The notes beneath the pieces were generated by a model that was not told where the DNA came from, ran no database searches, and worked only from the letters and a program-made list of their open reading frames with translations. Shown here one piece after another: positions 15,028 to 23,314 of a stretch of 49,086 nt of DNA (position 1 is its first letter; each line of letters begins with the position of its first letter). Made by a program: the position numbers and the translations under genes. Origin of the DNA: CAMAVH01 sp035714115. GTDB lineage: Bacteria; Pseudomonadota; Alphaproteobacteria; SMXQ01. Location of the stretch: contig DASTMO010000043.1 of assembly GCA_035714115.1 (NCBI GenBank), forward strand, positions 1 through 49,086, given 5' to 3'.

Positions 15028-16233
15028 ATGCGCATCGTCTATATCGCCAAGAAGCTGCCATACGGGCATGAAGAGGCTTTCGTCATCCCCGAGGTGACGA
15101 CCCTGCGCGCGCGCGGCTATGAGGTGCGTCTCGCCCCCCTGCAGATTTCCGGCAAAATTCGCCACGATGACGCCAAGGCGCTGTTCGACATCACCTGGAG
15201 CGCCGCCTTGCTAGGCCCGAAGACGCTCGGCGCGGCTCTGCTCGAATTCGTGACTCGGCCGATCGCCGTGCTGCGCGCTCTGGCGCCGCTCGCGCGCTCG
15301 CGCACGCCCTGGCTGCTGATCAAAAATCTGGCCTCGGTGCCCAAAGCGCTCTGGCTGGCGCGCAAATGCCGCGCCGAAGGCATCGAACATATTCATGCGC
15401 ATTGGGGCGCTGTGCCCGGTACTTACGCGATGATCGCGGCGCGCGTCGCCGGCGTGCCTTTCAGCCTGACCTGCCATCGCTACGACATCGCCCAGAACAA
15501 CCTGTTTCGCAGCAAGGCGCGGCGCGCCAGCTGGATCCGCGCCATCGACCGCGCGGGGGCGCGCGAACTGGCCAACCATATCGGACCGGGCCTGCCGCAG
15601 CCGACCGTGCTGCATATGGGCGTGTCGCTGCCGCCGGTGGCAAAGCCGCGCCGCCGCGAGGCGGGCGCGCCTTGGCGCTATGTCATCGCCGCGCGCCTGG
15701 TCGAGAAGAAGGGCCACCGCTATCTGCTCGAAGCGTTGGCCAGCTTGCGCGATCAAGGCCGCCCGGTGGTGCTCGACATCCTGGGCGAGGGGCCGTTGCA
15801 GGGCATGATCGAATCTCAGGTGCGCCAGCTCGGCCTGGAAGGCTACGTCACCTTCGCCGGCACTGCGCCGCACGCCACGTTCTTGCGCCGTCTGATCGCC
15901 GGCGACTGGGACGCCATGGCGCTGCCGAGCGTCATCGCCGGCGACGGCGACAAGGAAGGCATTCCGGTGTCGCTGATCGAGGCCATGGCCTGCGGCCTGC
16001 CGGTGGTCGCCACCGACAACGGCGGCATTCCCGAGCTGCTCGAGGGCGGCGCGGGGCTTGTCGTCGCCGAACGCGATTCTAAAGGCCTCGCCGATGCCAT
16101 GGCACGGTTGATGGACGATCCCGCGTTGCATGCCGACATCGTCGCCAAGGGCCGCGCCCGCATCGAGCAGGAGTACGACCTCAACGCCGTGGTCGACCGT
16201 CTTGAGAAGGGCTTCACGCGCGGGCATCTTTAA
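15028..16233 (+). CDS. GT4-family glycosyltransferase (colanic-acid WcaL-like)
   Basis: A 401-residue GT-B enzyme: N-terminal PYGHEEAFVIPEV and IHAHWGAVPGTYAMIAARVAGVPFSLTCH, then AARLVEKKGHRYLLEAL and the E-x7-E region GDGDKEGIPVSLIEAMACGL before PVVATDNGGIPELL. The H-A-H-W and C-H motifs are typical of WcaL/AmsK-type retaining transferases of exopolysaccharide assembly. It is last in the plus-strand flippase-polymerase-methyltransferase unit and is followed by a strong terminator. Donor and acceptor are unknown. Confidence 0.87.
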   Translation: MRIVYIAKKLPYGHEEAFVIPEVTTLRARGYEVRLAPLQISGKIRHDDAKALFDITWSAALLGPKTLGAALLEFVTRPIAVLRALAPLARSRTPWLLIKNLASVPKALWLARKCRAEGIEHIHAHWGAVPGTYAMIAARVAGVPFSLTCHRYDIAQNNLFRSKARRASWIRAIDRAGARELANHIGPGLPQPTVLHMGVSLPPVAKPRRREAGAPWRYVIAARLVEKKGHRYLLEALASLRDQGRPVVLDILGEGPLQGMIESQVRQLGLEGYVTFAGTAPHATFLRRLIAGDWDAMALPSVIAGDGDKEGIPVSLIEAMACGLPVVATDNGGIPELLEGGAGLVVAERDSKGLADAMARLMDDPALHADIVAKGRARIEQEYDLNAVVDRLEKGFTRGHL

Positions 16234-16254
16234 GCGGGCGCCCATGCGGATAAC

Positions 16255-16285
16255 AAAAAAGGCGGCCCGTTGAGGCCGCCTTTTT
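16255..16285. terminator. Bidirectional terminator ending the polysaccharide operon and the nitrilase gene
   Basis: A-tract (16255-16260), stem GGCGGCC (16261-16267), loop CGTTGA, arm GGCCGCC (16274-16280), T-tract (16281-16285). It lies between two convergent genes and reads as an intrinsic terminator from both sides. Confidence 0.9.
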
Positions 16286-16303
16286 CGCATCGATGGATCA
16301 GTC

Positions 16304-17374
16304 TTAGTCGACTTGGTTGAAGTTCTTGGCCGGGCGGTCGATGCCCAGCTCCTGGCGCTTCTTCACCAAGCTGTGGAAGATCGCGCGGGTGTCGGCGATG
16401 CTCTCGATCGGCTTGTCGGCGAAGCCGTCGTTCGGCCAGCTCGGCCAGGACGCATATTCCTTGGCGTAGAGCTCGGCGCGGATCACCGTCGGGTGGAACG
16501 GCTTGGAGCGAGCGCGGCGCAGATCGTTGAGGTTGATCGGGCCTTTGATGCTCGCTTCGCCGGGGCCGTTGATGGTGTTGAGGATCGTGCCGTCGAAGTA
16601 GTGGACTGCCGAGTCGCCATGGCTGTCGCCGAGGCCGCGCAGCGCGCCCTCGTACTGGCCGATGTTGGCGGCGACGAGATAGGCCTTGTTCTCATAAGCG
16701 CGCGCGGTGCGCAGGCTCGCCCAATTGCGGACGTCGCCGTGGCTCATGTTGTTCGGTTCGGAGGTCAGGTGGCAGAGGATCTCCGCGCCGTTCATCATCG
16801 TGCAGCGCGCGTTCTCGGGGAAGCCGAGCTCGCCGCAGGTGATCAGGCCGATGTTGCCGATCTCGGTCTTGGCGACCTGGAACAGCGCCTCACGGCCGTA
16901 CTTGCGGCAGAACTCGGTGTAGATGTCGGCCGGGGTCGTGTAGGGGAAGACCCAGCAGTTGTTGTTCATCTTCCAGTGCTTGATCACGATCTTGCCCTCG
17001 GGGCTGATCAGGAACGAGCAGTTGAAGAAGCGGCGCGGGAAGTCCGGGTGCACTTCCAGCATGTTGCAGGCGAGGTAGATTTTGCGCTGCTTGGCCTTCT
17101 CGCACAGGATGTCGGTGTAGGGGCCGGGGATGGTGGTGGAGATTTCCATCCACTGTTCCAGAGTGATCTGGCGGAAGTTCGCGTTGATCGAATATTCCGG
17201 CGTCACCACCAGCTTCACTTCGGAATTGCCGAAGGAGGTGACGTAGTCGATCAGGTCGCAGATGCGCGCGATGTTGGCGCGGATCTGGCGATCGCGCTCG
17301 GCGGCGTCGGTCAACGACAGCTGGCAGGTGCGCGTCTGAAGGGCGGCGACCTCGAAATTGATGTACTCAGCCAT
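16304..17374 (-). CDS. Nitrilase-superfamily amidase (carbon-nitrogen hydrolase)
   Basis: The 356-residue product carries the Glu-Lys-Cys triad of the superfamily: Glu60 in VVTPEYS, Lys135 (or Lys132) in IKHWKMNN and Cys180 in GLITCGELGFPE. Length and the long C-terminal part resemble aliphatic amidase/formamidase-like members more than true nitrilases. It would hydrolyse a small amide or nitrile in the cytoplasm; the substrate is not recognisable. Codons are strongly biased to G/C-ending forms, as in a well-expressed gene. It follows the gamma-glutamyltransferase-like gene on the same strand after 156 bases that have no clear terminator, so the two may share a transcript. Confidence 0.85.
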   Translation of the reverse strand: MAEYINFEVAALQTRTCQLSLTDAAERDRQIRANIARICDLIDYVTSFGNSEVKLVVTPEYSINANFRQITLEQWMEISTTIPGPYTDILCEKAKQRKIYLACNMLEVHPDFPRRFFNCSFLISPEGKIVIKHWKMNNNCWVFPYTTPADIYTEFCRKYGREALFQVAKTEIGNIGLITCGELGFPENARCTMMNGAEILCHLTSEPNNMSHGDVRNWASLRTARAYENKAYLVAANIGQYEGALRGLGDSHGDSAVHYFDGTILNTINGPGEASIKGPINLNDLRRARSKPFHPTVIRAELYAKEYASWPSWPNDGFADKPIESIADTRAIFHSLVKKRQELGIDRPAKNFNQVD

Positions 17375-17530
17375 GGGGATGCTCCTCTCGGATCTGCGGG
17401 CGGCGGGCAGGGATTGATGGGCGGGACGCGAACGGCGGACACTCTGTGATCGGAGTTGCCGATGGCGGGCCGAAGGGCGGCGCTAAACTGCTCCCCGGCC
17501 TGCCTTTTTGGCAAGCATAATCGCCTGTTT

Positions 17531-19114
17531 TTAATAGGCGGCTGTACTGGCGGCGCGGCGGTGATCGGCCATGCCTATAAAGCCATCGCCCTCGACCATA
17601 GCCAGCTTGATCGAGCCGAAACTGATCCAGCCGGTCTTCATGACCTTGGCCTCGGCGTCCTTGGCGAGAACCGCCTGCTGCAGCGCCGGGTCCATGCAAT
17701 CCTCGATCACGAGCTTGCCGGCGAAATCGGCCGACCAGCGCGCCGCCTGGGCGGCGGCGGCGATATCCTGGCCGCAGCCGAGGACGCGGGCGAGGAATTG
17801 CGCCAGCACGCAGGTCTGGCCGACGGTGCCGGGCGTGCCGACGCTCATCACCAATTGGCCGTCCTTCGTCACCATGCAAGGAGCGAGGGTATGCGCCGGG
17901 CGCTTGCCGGGCACGACGCAATTGGCGCTCGCCGTGTCGGTGTTGAAACCGGCCATGCGGTTGTTGAGCAAGATGCCGGTGCCGGGCAGCACCACGCCGG
18001 CGCCATAAGGCGCGGAGATGCTTTCAATCATCGAAACGGCGAGGCCGTTCTTGTCGATGACGGTGACGCAGGTGGTGCAGCGGTCCTTGGCTTCCGGCGG
18101 CATCGTGCCGGCGTCCGGGTTCTTGCCGCCGTACTTGCTCGTCTCGGCGATCACCTTGGCGAGCAGTTCGCGCATCGGCGCTTCGGTCAGAGTCGGTTCG
18201 GCGATGAACTTGCCGGCGGTCTTGTAGGCGACCTTGCGCGCGCCATAGCCGCGATGGATGAATTCCTCGCCGTTCGGATCGATCTTGTGGATGCCGCCGG
18301 CCTGCAGGTAGAGCAGCTGCAAGAGCAGCGTCGGGCCATAGCTGTTGGGCGGCATGGTGTGGACGTCATGGCCGTAGAACGGCGCGCTCATCGGCTCGTG
18401 CCAGGTGGAGCGGTGCGCGGCGAGATCGTCCAGGGTCCACAGGCTGCCGAGCGTCTTGCCGGCGGCGATCATCTTTTCGGCGATGGCGCCTTCGTAGAAC
18501 GTTTTGACGCCGCCTTCGGCGATCGCGCGCAGCACGGCGGCCAACTCAGGCTGCTTGAACATCGTGCCCGGCGTCATCGCTTCGCCGCCCGGCGTGAAGA
18601 TGCGCGCCGCTTCAGGATCGGCTTTCACCAATTCGCCGCGCTGTTTCGTCTGGAGGGTGAAGTAGGGGAAGATCGGGAAGCCGTCTTCGGCGATGCGGAT
18701 GGCGGTCTGGATCAGCTGCTTCATGTCGCGCGAGCCGTAGCGCTCGAGCGCGTCCTCGAAGCCGGCGAGCAGGCCGGGGATGGAGGCCGAATGAATGCCC
18801 TCGCGCGCGATGCCCTTTTCAAAGAAGTCGGCAGTGGCGCCGGTCGGCGCGCGGCCGGTGCCGTTGAGGCCGTCGATCTTGCCGGTCTTCGGATCGCGGA
18901 TCAGGAAGTAGGCGTCGCCCGCCAGCGTTACGGCGTAGGGCGCGACCACGGTCAGCACCAGACCGGCGGCCACGGCGGCGTCGACGGCATTGCCGCCGTC
19001 CTGCAGAACGCGAATCGCTTCTGCGGTCGCGAGCGGATGGCCGGCAGAGGCGATGCCGTTGCGGCCGCGCGCGGTTTGAACCTGCTTTGGAGCGGAGACG
19101 GAGGGGGCGTTCAT
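17531..19114 (-). CDS. Gamma-glutamyltransferase-family hydrolase (HpxW-like)
   Basis: A 527-residue Ntn-hydrolase precursor. The autocleavage site aligns at Thr347 in CTTCVTVIDKNGLAVSMIES; most GGTs have T-T-H here, so the His is replaced by Cys349. The oxyanion/binding region SAPYGAGVVLPGTGILLNNRM is present. There is no signal peptide (start MNAPSVSAPKQVQTARG), which argues for a cytoplasmic enzyme such as oxamate amidohydrolase HpxW rather than periplasmic GGT. With the nitrilase-type amidase and the divergent binding protein, it suggests breakdown of an imported amide or gamma-glutamyl compound. That pathway is inference. Confidence 0.85.
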   Translation of the reverse strand: MNAPSVSAPKQVQTARGRNGIASAGHPLATAEAIRVLQDGGNAVDAAVAAGLVLTVVAPYAVTLAGDAYFLIRDPKTGKIDGLNGTGRAPTGATADFFEKGIAREGIHSASIPGLLAGFEDALERYGSRDMKQLIQTAIRIAEDGFPIFPYFTLQTKQRGELVKADPEAARIFTPGGEAMTPGTMFKQPELAAVLRAIAEGGVKTFYEGAIAEKMIAAGKTLGSLWTLDDLAAHRSTWHEPMSAPFYGHDVHTMPPNSYGPTLLLQLLYLQAGGIHKIDPNGEEFIHRGYGARKVAYKTAGKFIAEPTLTEAPMRELLAKVIAETSKYGGKNPDAGTMPPEAKDRCTTCVTVIDKNGLAVSMIESISAPYGAGVVLPGTGILLNNRMAGFNTDTASANCVVPGKRPAHTLAPCMVTKDGQLVMSVGTPGTVGQTCVLAQFLARVLGCGQDIAAAAQAARWSADFAGKLVIEDCMDPALQQAVLAKDAEAKVMKTGWISFGSIKLAMVEGDGFIGMADHRRAASTAAY

Positions 19115-19482
19115 GATGCGGTGGCAACTCGTTTGAAGACGAAGGATCAGTCGGCGATAGGTAAAACCAAGGGCTTTGATCGGCTCAGACTATTGGTCAA
19201 ATCCTGTGCTCGGAAACCCTGGTTTTGCGCCATTTCCGAGCAGCTTCCGGAAGTCGCATTGACAGCGTTTCGCTGAGCGGAGACTATACCAAGAGAAAAC
19301 AAAATGGCCTTCGAATTGCAAGGCTACGGGACGCTTCGGGCTATCAATTCTTTTGTTATTTGCCTTTCGCAAGGCTGGATGGGGACCCTCCGTGAGAGGG
19401 CGAAGTCGACAGTTGCGAGGCCTATTCGGCGGCTCATTGTGGGCCGCTCACGACCCCCAAATGGTTCTTAAGGAGGATCTAC
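19115..19482. other. Divergent control region, GGT-like gene / binding-protein gene
   Basis: This 368-bp stretch contains no credible gene. It is less GC-rich than its surroundings and must hold the start signals for both flanking genes. It includes TTGACA at 19259-19264 and ends in a perfect TAAGGAGG ribosome-binding site (about 19469-19476) for the plus-strand gene. No clear operator was found. Confidence 0.6.
19259..19288 (+). promoter_or_regulatory. Candidate sigma-70 promoter of the binding-protein gene
   Basis: A perfect TTGACA (19259-19264) is followed after 18 bases by ACTATA (19283-19288); the better -10 hexamer TATACC at 19285 gives a 20-base spacer. The leader to the ATG at 19483 would be about 185 bases, which is long. 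Confidence 0.35.
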
Positions 19483-20565
19483 ATGCGGAAGAACGTCGCG
19501 CGGTTTACAGCCGCCGCCGTCGGCGCGTTGGCCATCGTCTATGCGGCGAACGCCGTTGCCGCTACGCCATACGAACAGCTCGTCGAGGACTCGAAGGCCG
19601 AGATGGCCAAGCTCGGCGGCAAGCTGCGCATCGGCTTCGACTGGACGGCCTCGGACGCCAAGCCGGTGTTCGAAGCGCTCGAAAAAGAATTCCCGTTCAT
19701 TAAGGTCGACTACAAGCGCGAAACCGGCGTCGCCCCGTTCCAGCGCTACTTCATCTCGATCCAGCAGGGCGAATTCCCGCCGTACGAGATGTTCGACGTC
19801 GCTTCGGAATTCGAGAAGCAGTACTGGGACGCCGGCTTCTTCGTGAAGCCGAAGTACGATTACAAGCAGCTCAGCGATTCGCTGCCGGCCGGCTGGCCGA
19901 AGGTGCATCCGGCGGCGATGGACCCGCAGGGCCGTTACCTCGCGACCGTCGCGCAGATGCGCGGCATCGCCTGGAACCCGATGGTCGTGAAGGACGCGGA
20001 AGCGCCGAAGACCTTCGCCGACTGCGCCGATCCGAAGTGGAAGGGCACCAACATCATCGACGGCCGCAACAAGGCCCAGGCGCTGATGTTCGACCCGGCC
20101 ACCTCGAAGGCCACTTACGACAACATCAAGAAGATGAAGGCGAACGGCGTGGTCGTGACCAACGGCCAGGCTCAGGTGCTCGCGCGCGTCGTCTCCGGCG
20201 AGTTCGGCATCACCTGCTACATTAACTACCACACCACCCAGCGCATGATCGACCAGGGCGAGAAGAACGTGAAGTTCCGCCTCGGCGATGTGGTGCCGGT
20301 TGAGCTCGCCACCCGCGTCGGCATTCCGAAGTGGACGCAGGCTCCGGCGACCGTCCAGCTCGTCACCCTGTGGCTCGCCACGAAGGGCCAGCCGGTCATC
20401 GACAAGGCCGCCTATCGCGGCTTCCCGTGGGTTGAGGGTGGCTCGCTCTATGAGCAGGCCAAGGGCAAGCACTTCGCGATCTGCAGCGCCGACTGCTTCG
20501 CCAAGTACGAAGACTACAACAAGGAATTCGCCGACATGCTCGGCATTCCTTACGTGAAGGACTAA
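19483..20565 (+). CDS. ABC transporter periplasmic substrate-binding protein (orphan)
   Basis: The 360-residue product has a Sec signal (cleavage plausible at ANAVAA-TPY, near residue 27) and a family-1/FutA-like bilobal binding protein: GKLRIGFDWTASDAKPVFEA, YEMFDVASEFEKQYW and GRYLATVAQMRGIAWNPMVV. No permease or ATPase is adjacent, so it must work with a transporter elsewhere. Mature-part cysteines at FADCADP, GITCYIN and ICSADC could form disulfides. A TAAGGAGG site lies six bases before the ATG and nearly all lysines use AAG, both signs of high expression. Ligand unknown; the divergent amidase and GGT-like genes point to an amide or peptide-like compound. Confidence 0.83.
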   Translation: MRKNVARFTAAAVGALAIVYAANAVAATPYEQLVEDSKAEMAKLGGKLRIGFDWTASDAKPVFEALEKEFPFIKVDYKRETGVAPFQRYFISIQQGEFPPYEMFDVASEFEKQYWDAGFFVKPKYDYKQLSDSLPAGWPKVHPAAMDPQGRYLATVAQMRGIAWNPMVVKDAEAPKTFADCADPKWKGTNIIDGRNKAQALMFDPATSKATYDNIKKMKANGVVVTNGQAQVLARVVSGEFGITCYINYHTTQRMIDQGEKNVKFRLGDVVPVELATRVGIPKWTQAPATVQLVTLWLATKGQPVIDKAAYRGFPWVEGGSLYEQAKGKHFAICSADCFAKYEDYNKEFADMLGIPYVKD

Positions 20566-20590
20566 GCCTCGTCCCGAGCGCTTAAACGAA

Positions 20591-20621
20591 GGGCCGGTCG
20601 AAAGACCGGCCCTTTTGTTTT
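20591..20621 (+). terminator. Intrinsic terminator of the binding-protein gene
   Basis: Stem GGGCCGGTC (20591-20599), GAAA tetraloop, arm GACCGGCCC (20604-20612), then TTTTGTTTT. It lies between convergent genes. Confidence 0.92.
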
Positions 20622-20635
20622 GCCTGCGGTCTGCC

Positions 20636-21388
20636 TTAGTAAGGTGAGGCGGTGGGGCGGACGATGATCTCGTTGACATCGACGCCGTCCGGCTGGGCGA
20701 TGGCGAAGCCGACGGCCTTGGCGATGGCTTCGGCGGGCAGCGCGATCTTGCGGAAGTCGTTGACGATGAAGTCCTTGGTGCTTTCGTGCGTGATCGTGCC
20801 AGCCAGCTCCGATTCCGTGACGCCCGGCGAGATCATGGTCACGCGGATATTCTCGTTCTCCTGGCGCAGCCCTTCGGAGATGGCGTGCACGGCATATTTC
20901 GTCGCCGAATAGACGCCGGTGGTCGCCCAAACGCCGTGGCTGGCGATCGAGCCGATGTTCACGAACTGGCCGGAGCCTTGCTTCTTCATCAGCGGCAGGC
21001 CGGCGGCGATGCCGTGCAGCACGCCGCGCACGTTCACGTCGATCATGCGATTCCATTCGTCGATCTTCAGCGCGTCGAACGGCGAGAGCGGCATCAGGCC
21101 GGCGTTATTCACGATCACGTCGATCTTGCCGAACTCTTTCACGGCCGCGTCGACGAACGCCTGCATATCGGCGAGGTCGGTCACATCGAGCGTGCGGTAG
21201 ATGGCGCTGCCGCCGGCGGCAGTGATCTCGCCGGCCAAAGCCTTCAGGCGATCCGTGCGGCGCGCGCCGAGGACGACGTTGGCGCCCTGTGCGGCGAGGT
21301 GGCGGGCGGTGGCTTCGCCGATGCCGCTGCTGGCGCCGGTGACGAGGACGGTCTTGCCCGTCAGGTCTTGGTTCAGATTGGTGGCCAT
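20636..21388 (-). CDS. SDR-family NAD(P)-dependent oxidoreductase
   Basis: A 250-residue classical short-chain dehydrogenase: TGASSGIG (17-24) binds the cofactor, NNAG is at 94-97, the catalytic serine region is NIGSIAS, and Tyr160/Lys164 form the Y-x3-K pair in YSATKYAV. The residues GARR after strand 2 favour NADP(H). It reduces or oxidises an unknown carbonyl/alcohol substrate. It is divergent from an AraC regulator, which probably controls it. Confidence 0.88.
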   Translation of the reverse strand: MATNLNQDLTGKTVLVTGASSGIGEATARHLAAQGANVVLGARRTDRLKALAGEITAAGGSAIYRTLDVTDLADMQAFVDAAVKEFGKIDVIVNNAGLMPLSPFDALKIDEWNRMIDVNVRGVLHGIAAGLPLMKKQGSGQFVNIGSIASHGVWATTGVYSATKYAVHAISEGLRQENENIRVTMISPGVTESELAGTITHESTKDFIVNDFRKIALPAEAIAKAVGFAIAQPDGVDVNEIIVRPTASPY

Positions 21389-21584
21389 GGTCGTTTCTCC
21401 TTTCCAGGCGGCGGGAGCGCCGCGTTTCTGATGACGGGAGAGTGGCTCCGGGGGCCGACAGGGCGGTAGATCGAAGCTCCGCCGTTCTTGCCTAATCCTC
21501 CAGATCGGCCAGAATAGGCTGGCGGGCGGACTGGAAAGGACCTAGATATTTTCCATGAAAGCCATGAAAAATATGGAGTTTCCG

Positions 21585-22496
21585 ATGGATGGCCTGGGCG
21601 CACTGGCAAGCCTGATTGAACGATACAGCGGCAGTGATGGGATGCATCAGACAGCGCTGTCCCATGTGACGCTATGGCGCTCGGCCCGCGTCACCGAACC
21701 GCTGCACACGCTCTATAAGCCGGCGCTCTGCATCGTCGCCCAGGGCCGCAAGCGCACGCAGCTCGCCGACCAGATCCTGATTTACGACGCGGCGAAATAT
21801 CTCGTCGTCTCGGTCGATCTGCCGATTGCCGGCCAAGTGATCGAAGCGAGCGAGGACAAGCCCTATCTCTGCCTGCAGCTCGACATCGATCCGGCCATGC
21901 TGACGGCGCTGATGCTGGAGAGCGGCCTGAAGGACACGAAGCCTCCGGCAGCCTCGAGCCTGGAGCTTGGCCTGGCGGTCAGCGCGGTGACTCCGGATTT
22001 GCTCGATGCCACGGTGCGGCTGATGCGTCTCCTCGACACGCCCAGCGACATCCCCGTGCTGGCACCGATGATCGAGCGCGAGATCCTGTATCGCGCGCTG
22101 CATGGCGAGCACGGCGCGCGGCTGCGCCAGATCGCCCTGGCCGACAGCCATCTATCGCAGGTCAACCGTGCCATCGGCTGGATCAAGGCGCATTACGCGG
22201 AGCCCTTCAGCATCGAAGAGGTCGCCAAGGCGGCCGGGATGAGCGCTTCGGCGCTGCATCAGCATTTCAAGGCCGTGACGGCCTTGAGCCCACTGCAATA
22301 TCAAAAGCAGATTCGGTTGCAGGAGGCGCGGCGGCTGATCCTGGCGCGCGCGTTCGACGCGGCGACGGCCGGGCACAATGTCGGCTATGAAAGCCCGTCG
22401 CAGTTCAGCCGGGAATATAGCCGCCTGTTCGGCGCGCCGCCGGCCCGCGACATCGCGCGCCTGCGCGCCTCGCCGGAATTGATGGCGGCGATCTAG
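21585..22496 (+). CDS. AraC-family transcriptional regulator (AraC_N type)
   Basis: From ATG 21585 (GGAG six bases upstream) the product has 303 residues. The N-terminal AraC_N sensor domain shows LYKPALCIVAQGRKRTQLADQ and YLVVSVDLPIAGQV; the C-terminal double helix-turn-helix spans about 200-300 with FSIEEVAKAAGMSASALHQHF and GHNVGYESPSQFSREYSRLF. Regulators of this group (YqhC-like) often activate a divergent oxidoreductase gene in response to aldehydes or other electrophiles, matching the SDR gene here. In-frame ATGs at 21555, 21564 and 21573 would lengthen the N terminus slightly. Confidence 0.87.
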   Translation: MDGLGALASLIERYSGSDGMHQTALSHVTLWRSARVTEPLHTLYKPALCIVAQGRKRTQLADQILIYDAAKYLVVSVDLPIAGQVIEASEDKPYLCLQLDIDPAMLTALMLESGLKDTKPPAASSLELGLAVSAVTPDLLDATVRLMRLLDTPSDIPVLAPMIEREILYRALHGEHGARLRQIALADSHLSQVNRAIGWIKAHYAEPFSIEEVAKAAGMSASALHQHFKAVTALSPLQYQKQIRLQEARRLILARAFDAATAGHNVGYESPSQFSREYSRLFGAPPARDIARLRASPELMAAI

Positions 22497-23314
22497 CTCG
22501 CCTTTTTCGCCTTGTCCTGGCGGTAGAGCATCCAGCCCGAGGCCAGCACGAACAGCGCGACTACCGAGATCATGATGGTGGCGAGGGCGTTGATCTGCGG
22601 CGACACGCCAAGGCGCACGCTGGAATAGATCACCATCGGCAGGGTGCTGGCGCCGGGGCCGGAGGTGAAGCTGGTGATGATTAGGTCGTCGAACGACAGG
22701 GTGAAAGACAGGAGCCAGCCCGCCACCAGCGCCGGCGCGATCAGGGGCAGGGTGATGACGCAGAACACCTTCCAGGGCTTGGCACCGAGATCCATGGCGG
22801 CTTCTTCCAGGCTGCGGTCGAAGCTGGCCAGCTTGGCCTGAACAATCACGGCGACGAAGGCGAGCGAGAAAGTGATATGGGCGATGGTCACGGTGACCGC
22901 GCCGCGCCCGTCGGGCCAGCCGATGGCCGTCTCCATGGCGACGAACAGCAGCAGCAACGACAGGCCCATGACCACTTCGGGCATCACCAGAGGCGCCGAC
23001 ATCAGGCCCAGGAAGGCCGTGCGGGTCGGGAAGCGTTTATAGCGGGCGATGACGAAGCCGGCCAACGTGCCGAGCAGGGTGGCGAAGCAGGCGTTGACGA
23101 AGGCAATGCGCAGGCTGAGCCAAGCCGCCGTCAGGATCTGCTCGTTGCGCAAAAGCTCGCCGTACCATTTGGTCGAAAAGCCGGCCCAGACGGTGACGAG
23201 GCGCGACTCGTTGAACGAGTAGAACACCAGCAGCACGATCGGCGCGTAGAGGAAGGCGTAACCGAAGGCGAGGAAGAGATAGAGCGGCGAGATGCCGCGT
23301 TTTGGCGTGCTCAT
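22493..23314 (-). CDS. potI: Polyamine ABC transporter permease, PotI/PotC type
   Basis: A 273-residue, six-TM permease with the EAA loop EEAAMDLGAKPWKVFCVITLP contacting the ATPase, and FTLSFDDLIITSFTSGPGAST typical of spermidine/putrescine permeases. Its ATG overlaps the PotH-like stop (ATGA). It is the last gene of a minus-strand F-G-H-I ordered operon, the E. coli putrescine-importer order. Its stop region overlaps the stop of the convergent AraC gene by four bases. Confidence 0.88.
   Translation of the reverse strand: MSTPKRGISPLYLFLAFGYAFLYAPIVLLVFYSFNESRLVTVWAGFSTKWYGELLRNEQILTAAWLSLRIAFVNACFATLLGTLAGFVIARYKRFPTRTAFLGLMSAPLVMPEVVMGLSLLLLFVAMETAIGWPDGRGAVTVTIAHITFSLAFVAVIVQAKLASFDRSLEEAAMDLGAKPWKVFCVITLPLIAPALVAGWLLSFTLSFDDLIITSFTSGPGASTLPMVIYSSVRLGVSPQINALATIMISVVALFVLASGWMLYRQDKAKKAS

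Noticed and set aside
17456..19276. 606-residue plus-strand frame opposite the GGT-like gene
   Set aside because: Antisense shadow; the minus-strand product has an intact Ntn-hydrolase pattern.
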